A DNA stretch of 7,586 nt from Tepidimonas sp. (GTDB taxonomy: Bacteria > Pseudomonadota > Gammaproteobacteria > Burkholderiales > Burkholderiaceae_C), in assembly GCA_025054905.1 (NCBI GenBank), contig JANWZF010000274.1, forward strand, positions 1-7,586, read 5' to 3'. Under the pieces are notes generated by a model. The model was not told the DNA's origin. It saw only the letters and a program-made list of their open reading frames with translations, and did not search any database. Below, piece by piece: positions 1 through 6,308 of this stretch (position 1 is the first letter of the stretch; each line of letters begins with the position of its first letter). The position numbers and the translations under genes are program-made.

Positions 1-1
1 G

Positions 2-154
2 CAGCTGCAACAGCTGCGCCACGCCTACCCCCAGGTGCACTGGCGGCTGGCCCCACCCATTGGCGAAGACCCCCGGCTGCTGCAGGCGCTGACCGCCGTG
101 GCGCTGTCCGCCCTGACCAACGGGGACGGAAGCGACGGTGCTCATGACCCCTAG
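2..154 (+). CDS. CbiX/SirB-like sirohydrochlorin chelatase, C-terminal fragment
   Basis: This is the 3' end of a gene whose start lies outside the window; 50 codons are visible before the TAG at 152-154. The residues read LRHAYPQVHWRLAPPIGEDP, then LLQALTAVALSAL and a short polar tail. The pattern of an 'AYP-x-V' stretch, a strand ending in 'APPIGEDP' and a final helix resembles the end of the small CbiX/SirB chelatases, which put Co2+ or Fe2+ into sirohydrochlorin. In related bacteria such a gene often lies in or beside the sulfate-assimilation operon, which fits a siroheme-requiring CysI next door. The other two + frames give arginine- and alanine-rich nonsense ending in different stops. 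The call rests on a short fragment plus context, so an unrelated protein remains possible. Confidence 0.55.
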   Translation, partial: QLQQLRHAYPQVHWRLAPPIGEDPRLLQALTAVALSALTNGDGSDGAHDP

Positions 155-162
155 TTATAGAT

Positions 163-189
163 ATCAAACGATCTTTTCGTTTGATTTTT
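163..189 (+). terminator. Inverted repeat with T-run: likely intrinsic terminator, or cys operator
   Basis: Arms at 163-171 and 177-185 are perfectly complementary over 9 bp around a 5-base loop (TCTTT). Ts continue to 189, so the run at 185-189 follows the stem on the + strand. The repeat begins 9 bases after the stop of the upstream chelatase-like gene, as expected of a rho-independent terminator. The stem has only three G:C pairs, which is weak for a genome this GC-rich. The same AT-rich palindrome lies just before the cysI promoter region, so it could instead bind a LysR-type regulator such as CysB. The sequence alone does not decide between these. Confidence 0.5.
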
Positions 190-208
190 CATAACCCAAA
201 GACACAAT
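181..208 (+). promoter_or_regulatory. Candidate sigma-70 promoter for the cys operon
   Basis: TTGATT at 181-186 (4 of 6 matches to TTGACA) and CACAAT at 203-208 (4 of 6 to TATAAT) are 16 bp apart, in the only AT-rich stretch before cysI. Transcription would start near base 215, about 27 bases before the cysI ATG. The -35 element overlaps the right arm of the 163-189 repeat, so a protein bound there could control it. Alternative -10-like hexamers are TATAGA at 156-161 and CATAAC at 190-195, neither with a good -35 partner. Positive control by a LysR-type regulator (CysB or Cbl) is expected for this pathway but is inferred. Confidence 0.35.
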
Positions 209-243
209 CGGGGGCCTGTCGAACCTGGACGACTCGCCCCGAT
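207..243 (+). promoter_or_regulatory. Leader stem-loop covering the cysI start codon
   Basis: ATCGGGG (207-213) and CCCCGAT (237-243) are perfectly complementary over 7 bp, and the last two bases of the right arm are the A and T of the cysI ATG. The 23-base loop holds a second 4-bp stem, GTCG (218-221) with CGAC (230-233). In RNA this would hide the start codon, and no good ribosome binding site is visible before cysI. The structure could form only if transcription starts at or before base 207, which conflicts with the promoter proposed at 181-208. It may be chance in GC-rich DNA. Confidence 0.3.
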
Positions 244-1978
244 GTACCGCTACCGAGCGCTCGACCGCCTCCTCATCCGTCAACGCGCCGCACAGTTTCG
301 CGACCAGCTCCAGCGCTACCTGCGCGGCGAAATCAGCGACGACGACTTCCGCCCGCTGCGGCTGCAAAACGGCTGGTATCTGCAGCGCCACGCGCCGATG
401 CTGCGGGTGGCGATTCCCTACGGCGAGCTCAACGCCGCCCAGCTGCGCACGCTGGCGCGGGTGGCACGCGAGTTCGACCGCCACGACAGCGGCCCCTGGG
501 CAGGACAGGGCGGCTACGGCCACTTCACGACACGCCAGAACATCCAGTTCAACTGGATCCCCCTGCAGCGGGCGGCCGACGTGATGGACGTGCTGGCCGA
601 GGCCGATCTGCACGGCATCCAGACCAGCGGCAACTGCATCCGCAACATCACCACCGACGCCCTGGCCGGCATCGCCGTGGACGAAGAGGTCGACCCACGC
701 CCCTACGCCGAGCTGCTGCGCCAGTGGAGCACGCTGCATCCGGAATTTGCGTTTTTGCCGCGCAAGTTCAAGATCGCCATCACCGGCAGCCCCGATGACC
801 GCGCCGCGCTGGCCTGGCACGACATCGGGCTGCAGCTGCGGCGCGATGCTACGGGCGCCGTCGGATTTCGCGTGCTGGCCGGCGGCGGCATGGGCCGCAC
901 GCCACTGGTGGCCCCGACGCTGGCCGACTGGGTGCCGTGGCAGGACATCGTGCTGTTTCTGGAAGCCATTGTGCGCGTCTACAACCTGTATGGCCGGCGC
1001 GACAATCTGTACAAGGCACGCCTGAAAATCCTGGTCAAGGCCGAAGGGCAGGCGTTCGTCGAGGCGGTGCTGGCCGAATGGGAGGCGCTGCGGCGCGACG
1101 ATGGGCTGGGGCCGGCGCTGCGGCTGCGCGAACAGGACCTGACTGCCCTGCTGCCGATGTTTGCCCCACCCCAGGAGTGGATCCAGCGCGGCCCCGCGGA
1201 CCCGCAGCCCGAGCCGAACGATCCCGCCTACCGGCGCTGGCGCACGCGCCAGGTGCACGCGCACCGGCTGCCAGGGCTTGTGGCGGTGACGCTGGCGCTG
1301 AAGCGGCCGGGGCTGCCGCCGGGCGACGTCAGCGCCGCTCAACTCGACGCGCTGGCCGATCTGGCCGAACGCTACAGCGCCGGCGAAGCACGCGTCACCC
1401 ACGAGCAAAACATCCTGCTGCCCTGGGTGCACGAGGCCGATCTGCCCGCGCTGTGGGCTGCGGCCACTGCCGTTGGGCTGGGCGCCGCCCTGCGGGGCCG
1501 GCTCACCGACCTGATTGCTTGCCCCGGCGGCGATCTGTGTGCGCTGGCCAACGCGCGCACGACGCCGATCGCACTGCAAGTGCTGCAGCGCTACCAGGAT
1601 CCGGATGAACTGGAAGCGTTGGGCGACCTGGCGCTGCACATCAGCGGCTGCATGAATTCGTGCGGCCACCACCACAGTGGTCACATCGGCATCCTGGGCG
1701 TGGACAAAGACGGCAGCGAGTGGTACCAGCTGACCCTGGGCGGCAGCGATGGCCAAAGCGCCCACGGCCCGGCTCGCCCCGGTCGTGTGGTGGGGCCGGC
1801 CTTCGCTGCCGACGAGATCGGCGACGCACTGCAGGCGGTGCTGGACACCTACCTGACGCTGCGCCAGGCGGGCGAACGCCTGCTGGACACCGTGCAGCGC
1901 GTCGGCCTGGCACCCTTTCGCGCGGCCACCGACGCCGTGCGTCACACCACCGCGGCGACGCTGGAGGCAACCCCATGA
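242..1978 (+). CDS. cysI: Sulfite reductase hemoprotein (beta) subunit
   Basis: The 578-residue protein belongs to the siroheme/[4Fe-4S] nitrite and sulfite reductase family and should reduce sulfite to sulfide with six electrons in the cytoplasm. The cluster cysteines are C427 and C433 (CPGGDLC) and C470 and C474 (CMNSC), the family's C-x5-C and C-x3-C pattern. R98 (TTRQ), R134 (CIRN), K175 and K177 (PRKFK) match the anion- and siroheme-binding Arg/Lys residues of E. coli CysI (R83, R153, K215, K217). Length is close to the 570 residues of E. coli CysI. The start is chosen because MYRYRALDRL matches the usual N-terminus of betaproteobacterial relatives; its ribosome binding site is poor. The stop overlaps the DUF934 start (ATGA). 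No CysJ flavoprotein is present, so the electron donor is unknown. Nitrite reduction cannot be excluded by sequence, but the cysHDN context favours sulfite. Confidence 0.93.
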   Translation: MYRYRALDRLLIRQRAAQFRDQLQRYLRGEISDDDFRPLRLQNGWYLQRHAPMLRVAIPYGELNAAQLRTLARVAREFDRHDSGPWAGQGGYGHFTTRQNIQFNWIPLQRAADVMDVLAEADLHGIQTSGNCIRNITTDALAGIAVDEEVDPRPYAELLRQWSTLHPEFAFLPRKFKIAITGSPDDRAALAWHDIGLQLRRDATGAVGFRVLAGGGMGRTPLVAPTLADWVPWQDIVLFLEAIVRVYNLYGRRDNLYKARLKILVKAEGQAFVEAVLAEWEALRRDDGLGPALRLREQDLTALLPMFAPPQEWIQRGPADPQPEPNDPAYRRWRTRQVHAHRLPGLVAVTLALKRPGLPPGDVSAAQLDALADLAERYSAGEARVTHEQNILLPWVHEADLPALWAAATAVGLGAALRGRLTDLIACPGGDLCALANARTTPIALQVLQRYQDPDELEALGDLALHISGCMNSCGHHHSGHIGILGVDKDGSEWYQLTLGGSDGQSAHGPARPGRVVGPAFAADEIGDALQAVLDTYLTLRQAGERLLDTVQRVGLAPFRAATDAVRHTTAATLEATP

Positions 1979-2475
1979 CATCGGCTGCACCGACCGCAAC
2001 CCTGCATCTGGTCGATCCGGCCCACGATCCGTGGCAGTGGGCCAATGCCCACGATCCCCAGCCGGCACCGCGCGCGGGCCTGATCCTGCACGCATCCCAA
2101 TGGGAGGCCGTACGCGAGCGCTGGCCCGCCGAGCTGCCGGTCGGCGTGCTGTGGCCCAACGACCGCAGCGTGCAGGCGCTGGCCGACGATCTGCCGCGGC
2201 TGGATCTGATCGCGCTGCACTTTCCGCGCTGGACCGACGGGCGCGCTTACAGCCAGGCCCGCCTGCTGCGAGGGCGCCTGGGCTTCAGCGGGCAGCTGCG
2301 TGCGGTGGGCGATGTGATCGCCGACCAGGTGCTGCAGCTGTGGCGCTGCGGCTTTGACGCCGCCGAGCTGCGCCCCGGCCAGTCGGCCGAGGTCGCGCAC
2401 CAGGCGCTGCGCTGGTTTGCCGCGCACTATCAACCCGACGTGCGCCATCCCGACGGAGGCTTGCTGCATGCCTGA
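1975..2475 (+). CDS. DUF934 protein, probable sulfite reductase accessory
   Basis: The 166-residue protein carries the DUF934 signature at residues 83-128: FPRWTDGRAYS, then ARLLRGRLGF, GQLRAVGDVIADQ and RCGFDA. It has no signal peptide, membrane segment or cysteine cluster motif, and C125 in RCGFD is the only evident conserved cysteine. The ATG overlaps the cysI stop as ATGA and has a GGAGG at 1963-1967, 7 bases upstream, so its translation is probably coupled to cysI. DUF934 genes are repeatedly found next to cysI in beta- and gammaproteobacteria, including Pseudomonas. No biochemical function is known to me. A role in electron delivery to, or assembly of, CysI is inference from position. 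It ends 8 bases inside cysH. The first 30 or so residues are Pro/Ala-rich and probably variable. Confidence 0.85.
   Translation: MTSAAPTATLHLVDPAHDPWQWANAHDPQPAPRAGLILHASQWEAVRERWPAELPVGVLWPNDRSVQALADDLPRLDLIALHFPRWTDGRAYSQARLLRGRLGFSGQLRAVGDVIADQVLQLWRCGFDAAELRPGQSAEVAHQALRWFAAHYQPDVRHPDGGLLHA
2455..2459 (+). promoter_or_regulatory. Ribosome binding site fixing the cysH start
   Basis: GGAGG lies 8 bases before the ATG at 2468, inside the end of the DUF934 gene. It supports this start over upstream in-frame starts near 2354, whose extra residues (arginine- and cysteine-rich) do not look like CysH. Confidence 0.7.
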
Positions 2476-3238
2476 GTCCACCCGCCCCACGATCCCCATC
2501 GAGCCCCCACTGCCTGGACGTGCGTTTGCGCTGTACGCCCGCCATCTGCCCGGCTTTGAAGCGCGCCTGCAGCAGGCCGTGCAGACCCTGACGCAAGCCG
2601 CGCACGCGCACGCCGGGCGCATCGTGCAGGCCACCAGCCTGGGCGCCGAAGACATGGTGATCACCGACCTGATCGTGCGCCATCGCCTGCCCGTGGCGGT
2701 GGCGTTGATCGACACGGGACGCCTGCATCCCCAGACGCTGGCGCTGCGGGCGCAGGCCGAAGCGCACTGGGGCCTGACGATGGAGGTCTGGCAGCCCGAT
2801 GCCGCAGCGCTGCACGCGTTCGAAAGCGAACACGGAGCCGAGCCGATGTACCGCAGCATCGCGCTGCGCCAGGCCTGCTGCCAACTGCGCAAGGTCGAGC
2901 CGCTGCAACGGCTGCTGCATGGACGCAGCGCCTGGATCACCGGCCTGCGGCGACAGCAGTCCGCGCACCGGGCCGACGTGCCGCTGCAGGAACACGACGA
3001 GGCCGGTCGCCTGAAAGTCAACCCCCTGGCCGCTTGGGACTGGGCCGACGTGTGGCACTACCTGCAGCAGCACCGCGTGCCCTACAACCCCTTGCACGAC
3101 GCGTTCATGCCCAGCATCGGCTGCGCACCGTGCACGCGCCCCATCGCGGTGGGGGAAGACTTTCGCGCCGGGCGCTGGTGGTGGGAAGACGACACCCGGC
3201 GCGAATGCGGCCTGCACCTGTCCACGCACGCCGCCTGA
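2468..3238 (+). CDS. cysH: Adenylylsulfate (APS) reductase, [4Fe-4S] type
   Basis: The 256-residue protein is an assimilatory sulfonucleotide reductase that converts APS (or PAPS) to sulfite using thioredoxin or glutaredoxin. Nucleotide-binding motifs are TSLGAEDM (56-63), IDTGR (81-85) and GLRRQQS (159-165). C137-C138 and C219-x2-C222 form the CC...CxxC set that binds the [4Fe-4S] cluster of APS reductases and is absent from PAPS reductases such as E. coli CysH. The catalytic cysteine is C247 in ECGLH, close to the C-terminus. The substrate is therefore predicted to be APS, consistent with the absence of an APS kinase in the window. The gene overlaps DUF934 by 8 bp and is followed by a 32-bp gap before cysD. 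Confidence 0.93.
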   Translation: MPESTRPTIPIEPPLPGRAFALYARHLPGFEARLQQAVQTLTQAAHAHAGRIVQATSLGAEDMVITDLIVRHRLPVAVALIDTGRLHPQTLALRAQAEAHWGLTMEVWQPDAAALHAFESEHGAEPMYRSIALRQACCQLRKVEPLQRLLHGRSAWITGLRRQQSAHRADVPLQEHDEAGRLKVNPLAAWDWADVWHYLQQHRVPYNPLHDAFMPSIGCAPCTRPIAVGEDFRAGRWWWEDDTRRECGLHLSTHAA

Positions 3239-3270
3239 CCTGTTTGACTTTGCGGAAGCCCTGATCGACC

Positions 3271-4230
3271 ATGAACGCCTCGGTCCACACCACCCAGCTG
3301 TTACCCACCATCGACTGGCGCCACCTCGAAGCGCTGGAAGAAGAGTCGATTTTTATCCTGCGCGAAGCCGTGGCGGCCTTCGAGCGCCCGGCCCTGCTCT
3401 TTTCGGGCGGCAAGGACTCCTGCGTCGTGCTGCACCTGGCGCGCAAAGCCTTTCAGCGCCAGCGCCGCGACGGCACGTGGGACGGGCAGCTGCCACTGCC
3501 CCTGCTGCACATCGACACCGGGCACAACTTCCCCGAAGTGATCGCCTTCCGCGATGAGCTGGTGGCCCGCCACGGCGACCGCCTGCTGATCGGCCATGTG
3601 GAAGACTCGATCCGCCGTGGCAGCGTGCGTTTGCCCGATCCGCTGGCCTCGCGCAACGCGGCGCAAAGCGTCACGCTGCTGGAAACCATCGAGACCCACC
3701 GCCTGGACGTGCTGGTCGGCGGTGCACGCCGCGACGAAGAAAAGGCGCGCGCCAAAGAGCGCATCTTCAGCCACCGCGACGCCTTTGGCCAGTGGCAGCC
3801 CAAGGCCCAGCGCCCGGAGCTATGGACGCTGTTCAACACCCGGCTGCAGCCAGGCGAGCACATGCGCGCCTTTCCGATCAGCAACTGGACCGAACTGGAC
3901 GTGTGGGCCTATATCGCGCGCGAGCGCATCGCGCTGCCAAGCCTGTACTGGGCGCATCCGCGGGCGGTGGTGCGGCGCCAAGGACTGCTGGTGCCGGTCA
4001 CCCCCCTGACACCACCGCAGCCGGGCGAGGCGGTGCAGACCCTCAGCGTGCGCTTTCGCACCGTCGGCGACATGAGCTGCACCTGCCCGGTGGAAAGCCA
4101 GGCCCGCACCGCCGAGGAGGTGGTGCTGGAAACCCTGCGCAGCACGGTCAGCGAGCGCGGCGCCACCCGCATCGACGACCGCACCAGCGAAGCCGCGATG
4201 GAGCGGCGCAAGCGTGAAGGCTATTTCTGA
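3271..4230 (+). CDS. cysD: Sulfate adenylyltransferase subunit 2 (CysD)
   Basis: The 319-residue protein is the catalytic small subunit of ATP sulfurylase, which joins sulfate and ATP to give APS and pyrophosphate; CysN GTP hydrolysis drives the reaction. The PP-loop SGGKDS is at residues 45-50, followed by HIDTGHNFPE, GGARRDEEKARAKERIFSHRD, RFRTVGDMSCTCPVES (C270, C272) and the conserved end DDRTSEAAMERRKREGYF. It is slightly longer than E. coli CysD (302), mostly at the N-terminus and around residues 65-75. The start MNASVHTT has a weak GGAAG 12 bases upstream (3254-3258), so a start a few codons later is not excluded. It lies 21 bases before cysN and is the obligate partner of its product. 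Confidence 0.95.
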   Translation: MNASVHTTQLLPTIDWRHLEALEEESIFILREAVAAFERPALLFSGGKDSCVVLHLARKAFQRQRRDGTWDGQLPLPLLHIDTGHNFPEVIAFRDELVARHGDRLLIGHVEDSIRRGSVRLPDPLASRNAAQSVTLLETIETHRLDVLVGGARRDEEKARAKERIFSHRDAFGQWQPKAQRPELWTLFNTRLQPGEHMRAFPISNWTELDVWAYIARERIALPSLYWAHPRAVVRRQGLLVPVTPLTPPQPGEAVQTLSVRFRTVGDMSCTCPVESQARTAEEVVLETLRSTVSERGATRIDDRTSEAAMERRKREGYF

Positions 4231-4251
4231 AACCGCCGCAGGAGTCCCCCG

Positions 4252-5547
4252 ATGTCGTCCATCGCACACACCCCCGCCGAACACGGCGCCTTGCGCGTGC
4301 TGACCGCCGGCAGCGTCGATGATGGCAAGAGCACGCTGATCGGCCGCCTGCTGCTGGATGCGCAGGCCTTGATGACCGACCAGCTCGAGGCGCTGCGGCG
4401 CCGCAGCCCCGATGCGCAGGCGCTGGAGCTGGCGCTGCTGACCGACGGACTCGAAGCCGAGCGCGAGCAGGGCATCACGATCGACGTGGCCTACCGTCCC
4501 TTTTCCACACCGCGGCGCAAGTTCATCCTGGCCGACGCGCCCGGCCACGAACAGTACACCCGCAACATGGTCACCGCCGCCGCGGGCAGCCACGTCGCGG
4601 TGATTCTGGTGGATCTGACCAAACTGGACTGGACGCAGCGCCCGGTGACGCTGTTGCCGCAAACGCGCCGCCATGCCCTGCTGGCGCACCGGCTGGGCGT
4701 GCCGCACCTGGTGTTTGCCGTCAACAAGATCGATGCCGTCGCCGAGGCGGCGCGCGCCTTCGACGCCGTCGAGGCCGCCTTGCGCGCCTTTGCCGAGCAG
4801 GCGGGCCTGGCGCTGACGGCGGTGGTGCCGATTTCAGCCTTGCGCGGCGACCATGTCACCCGCACGCGGCCCGACGGTTGGTACCGCGGCCCGGCCCTGT
4901 TGGAGCTGTTGGAGTCCCTGCCCGTGCCGCAGCCGTCGCTGCAGACGCCGTGGCGCCTGGCGGTGCAGTGGGTGCAACGCGACGGCAACGGCACTGGCCA
5001 CCAGGCCCGTGTGCTGTGGGGACGACTGGCCAGCGGCCGTGTGCGCCCTGGCGACGAGGTGGAAGTGGCCCCCAGCGGGCTGCGCGCCCGCATCGCCCAG
5101 GTGTTGCATCACGGCGCGCGCACCCTCGAGGAAGGCCGCGCCGGTCAATCCATCGGGATCGTGCTCGATCGGCCTGTGGACGTCTCCCGCGGCGACTGGC
5201 TGGGGGCGCCCGGGACGCTGGAGGCGCAGCGCCGTTTCACCGCCACCGTGGCGTGGCTGGACACCGAACCCGCGGTGCTCGGCCGCCGCTACTGGCTGCG
5301 CCACGGACATCGCTGGGTACAGGGGCGCCTCAGCGCCATCGAGCATCGGCTCGACATCGACACGCTGCAGCCCTTGCCCCAGCAAACCCTGGGGGTCAAC
5401 GACCTCGGGCGGGTGCAGGTCGAAACGGCCGAGCCGCTGCCACTGCAACCGCTGGGCGCCGGCGGACCGGAGGTCGGCGCGCTGATCATGGTCGACCCGG
5501 GCACGCATCGCACCAGCGCGGCGCTGCTGGTGGAGTCAGGCGCATGA
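4252..5547 (+). CDS. cysN: Sulfate adenylyltransferase subunit 1, GTPase (CysN)
   Basis: The 431-residue protein is an EF-Tu-like GTPase that activates CysD. GTP-binding motifs are complete: G1 GSVDDGKST (20-28), the G2 region EREQGITID (70-78), G3 DAPGHE (95-100), G4 NKID (158-161) and G5 SALRGD. Beta-barrel domains follow, with WRLAVQWVQRDGNGTGHQ beginning domain 2 and HRTSAALLVESGA at the end. It is shorter than E. coli CysN (475) and ends after the barrel, with no APS kinase (CysC) domain, which fits direct reduction of APS by the CysH here. A CAGGAG at 4239-4244 lies 7 bases before the ATG. The stop overlaps the next gene's start as ATGA. Confidence 0.95.
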   Translation: MSSIAHTPAEHGALRVLTAGSVDDGKSTLIGRLLLDAQALMTDQLEALRRRSPDAQALELALLTDGLEAEREQGITIDVAYRPFSTPRRKFILADAPGHEQYTRNMVTAAAGSHVAVILVDLTKLDWTQRPVTLLPQTRRHALLAHRLGVPHLVFAVNKIDAVAEAARAFDAVEAALRAFAEQAGLALTAVVPISALRGDHVTRTRPDGWYRGPALLELLESLPVPQPSLQTPWRLAVQWVQRDGNGTGHQARVLWGRLASGRVRPGDEVEVAPSGLRARIAQVLHHGARTLEEGRAGQSIGIVLDRPVDVSRGDWLGAPGTLEAQRRFTATVAWLDTEPAVLGRRYWLRHGHRWVQGRLSAIEHRLDIDTLQPLPQQTLGVNDLGRVQVETAEPLPLQPLGAGGPEVGALIMVDPGTHRTSAALLVESGA

Positions 5548-6308
5548 GCACGGTTGCCTTCATCGGCGCAGGCCCTGGTGCCGCCGATTTGATCACCCTG
5601 CGCGGCGCACGTCTGCTCGGCCAGGCCGATGTGGTGCTCGCCGACGCGCTGACCGACCCGGCCCTGCGCGCACTGGCGCCGCAGGCGCGCTGGCTGCAGG
5701 TGGGCAAACGCGGCTTCGGCCAGGCCACGGCACAGGACGTCATCCATGCGCTGCTGCTGCGCCATGCGGCGTGCAGCGAGCTGGTGGTCCGCCTCAAAGG
5801 CGGCGACCCCAGCATCTTTGGGCGCCTGGAAGAGGAATTGGCCGTGGTCCGCGCCGCTGGCCACACCACCGTGGTGGTTCCGGGCGTCACAGCTGCGCTG
5901 GCGGCGGCGGCCGATGCCCAGCAGCCGCTGACACGCCGTGGCCGCGGTCGCAGCGTGGCGCTGACCACCGCAATGACACGCGAACAACGCCTGCAGGGCG
6001 CGCGCCACGCCGACAGCGAAGTGTTCTACATGGCTGGGCGCCAGCTCCCCCAGCTGGCGCGCCAGCTGCGCCAGGCTGGCTGGTCCGATGACACCCCGGT
6101 GCTGGTGGTTTCACGCGCAGGCTGGCCCGATGCCCTGAGCACCCGCCACCGGCTGGACACCTTGCCTCATGCCAGCGTCGTGCATGCGGGCCGCCCCACG
6201 GTGGTCATCGTCGGGGTGGCTGCCGCTCAGGACAGCACCAGCTTCAGCCCTACCCAGGTCAGCAGCACCGACAGCAGGGAGCGCACCAGCGCCACCGGCG
6301 CCCACTGA
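5544..6308 (+). CDS. cobA: CobA-like uroporphyrinogen-III C-methyltransferase, divergent
   Basis: The 254-residue protein is a tetrapyrrole methylase. Family motifs are the N-terminal FIGAGPGAADLITLRGARLL (7-26), VGKRGFGQ (53-60), VVRLKGGDPSIFGR (81-94), VVPGVTAALAAAA (111-123), PLTRR (128-132), EVFYMAGRQLP (159-169) and DDTPVLVVSRAGWP (182-195). It should methylate uroporphyrinogen III at C2 and C7 with SAM to give precorrin-2 for the siroheme of CysI. Several sites differ from textbook CobA/CysG: SIFGRLEEE rather than FIFGRGGEE, LTRR rather than LTHR, and TTAMTRE where TGH is usual. It may be a distinct subfamily, and its activity is inferred. There is no CysG-type dehydrogenase domain. The ATG overlaps the cysN stop, with GGAG at 5532-5535. 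Residues from about 229 onward form a Ser/Thr-rich tail encoded opposite the TSUP gene. Confidence 0.82.
   Translation: MSTVAFIGAGPGAADLITLRGARLLGQADVVLADALTDPALRALAPQARWLQVGKRGFGQATAQDVIHALLLRHAACSELVVRLKGGDPSIFGRLEEELAVVRAAGHTTVVVPGVTAALAAAADAQQPLTRRGRGRSVALTTAMTREQRLQGARHADSEVFYMAGRQLPQLARQLRQAGWSDDTPVLVVSRAGWPDALSTRHRLDTLPHASVVHAGRPTVVIVGVAAAQDSTSFSPTQVSSTDSRERTSATGAH

Noticed and set aside
181..798. TTG-initiated + frame overlapping the cysI leader, possible leader peptide
   Set aside because: Only one Cys codon lies before the cysI start, with no attenuator arrangement; beyond that it is Arg/Pro/Ala-rich shadow sequence of cysI.
242..1978. Assimilatory nitrite reductase instead of sulfite reductase
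   Set aside because: The families share the same motifs, but gene order with DUF934, cysH, cysD and cysN and the absence of nitrate genes favour sulfite.
164..2095. Long - strand open frame (643 codons) opposite cysI
   Set aside because: It lies antisense to a clearly functional cysI, has low-complexity Gln/Ala/Arg/Val-rich composition and no recognisable domain. Such frames are expected opposite GC-rich genes.
1942..3021. - strand frame of 359 codons across DUF934 and cysH
   Set aside because: It is antisense to two well-supported genes, Arg/Ser/Cys-rich and without known motifs.
4878..6308. Apparent 476-codon + frame joining the cysN 3' half and cobA
   Set aside because: Before 5544 it is an Arg/Ala/Gly-rich out-of-frame reading of cysN. 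The real methylase begins at the ATG overlapping the cysN stop, with a ribosome binding site and the family N-terminus, so it is not a fusion.
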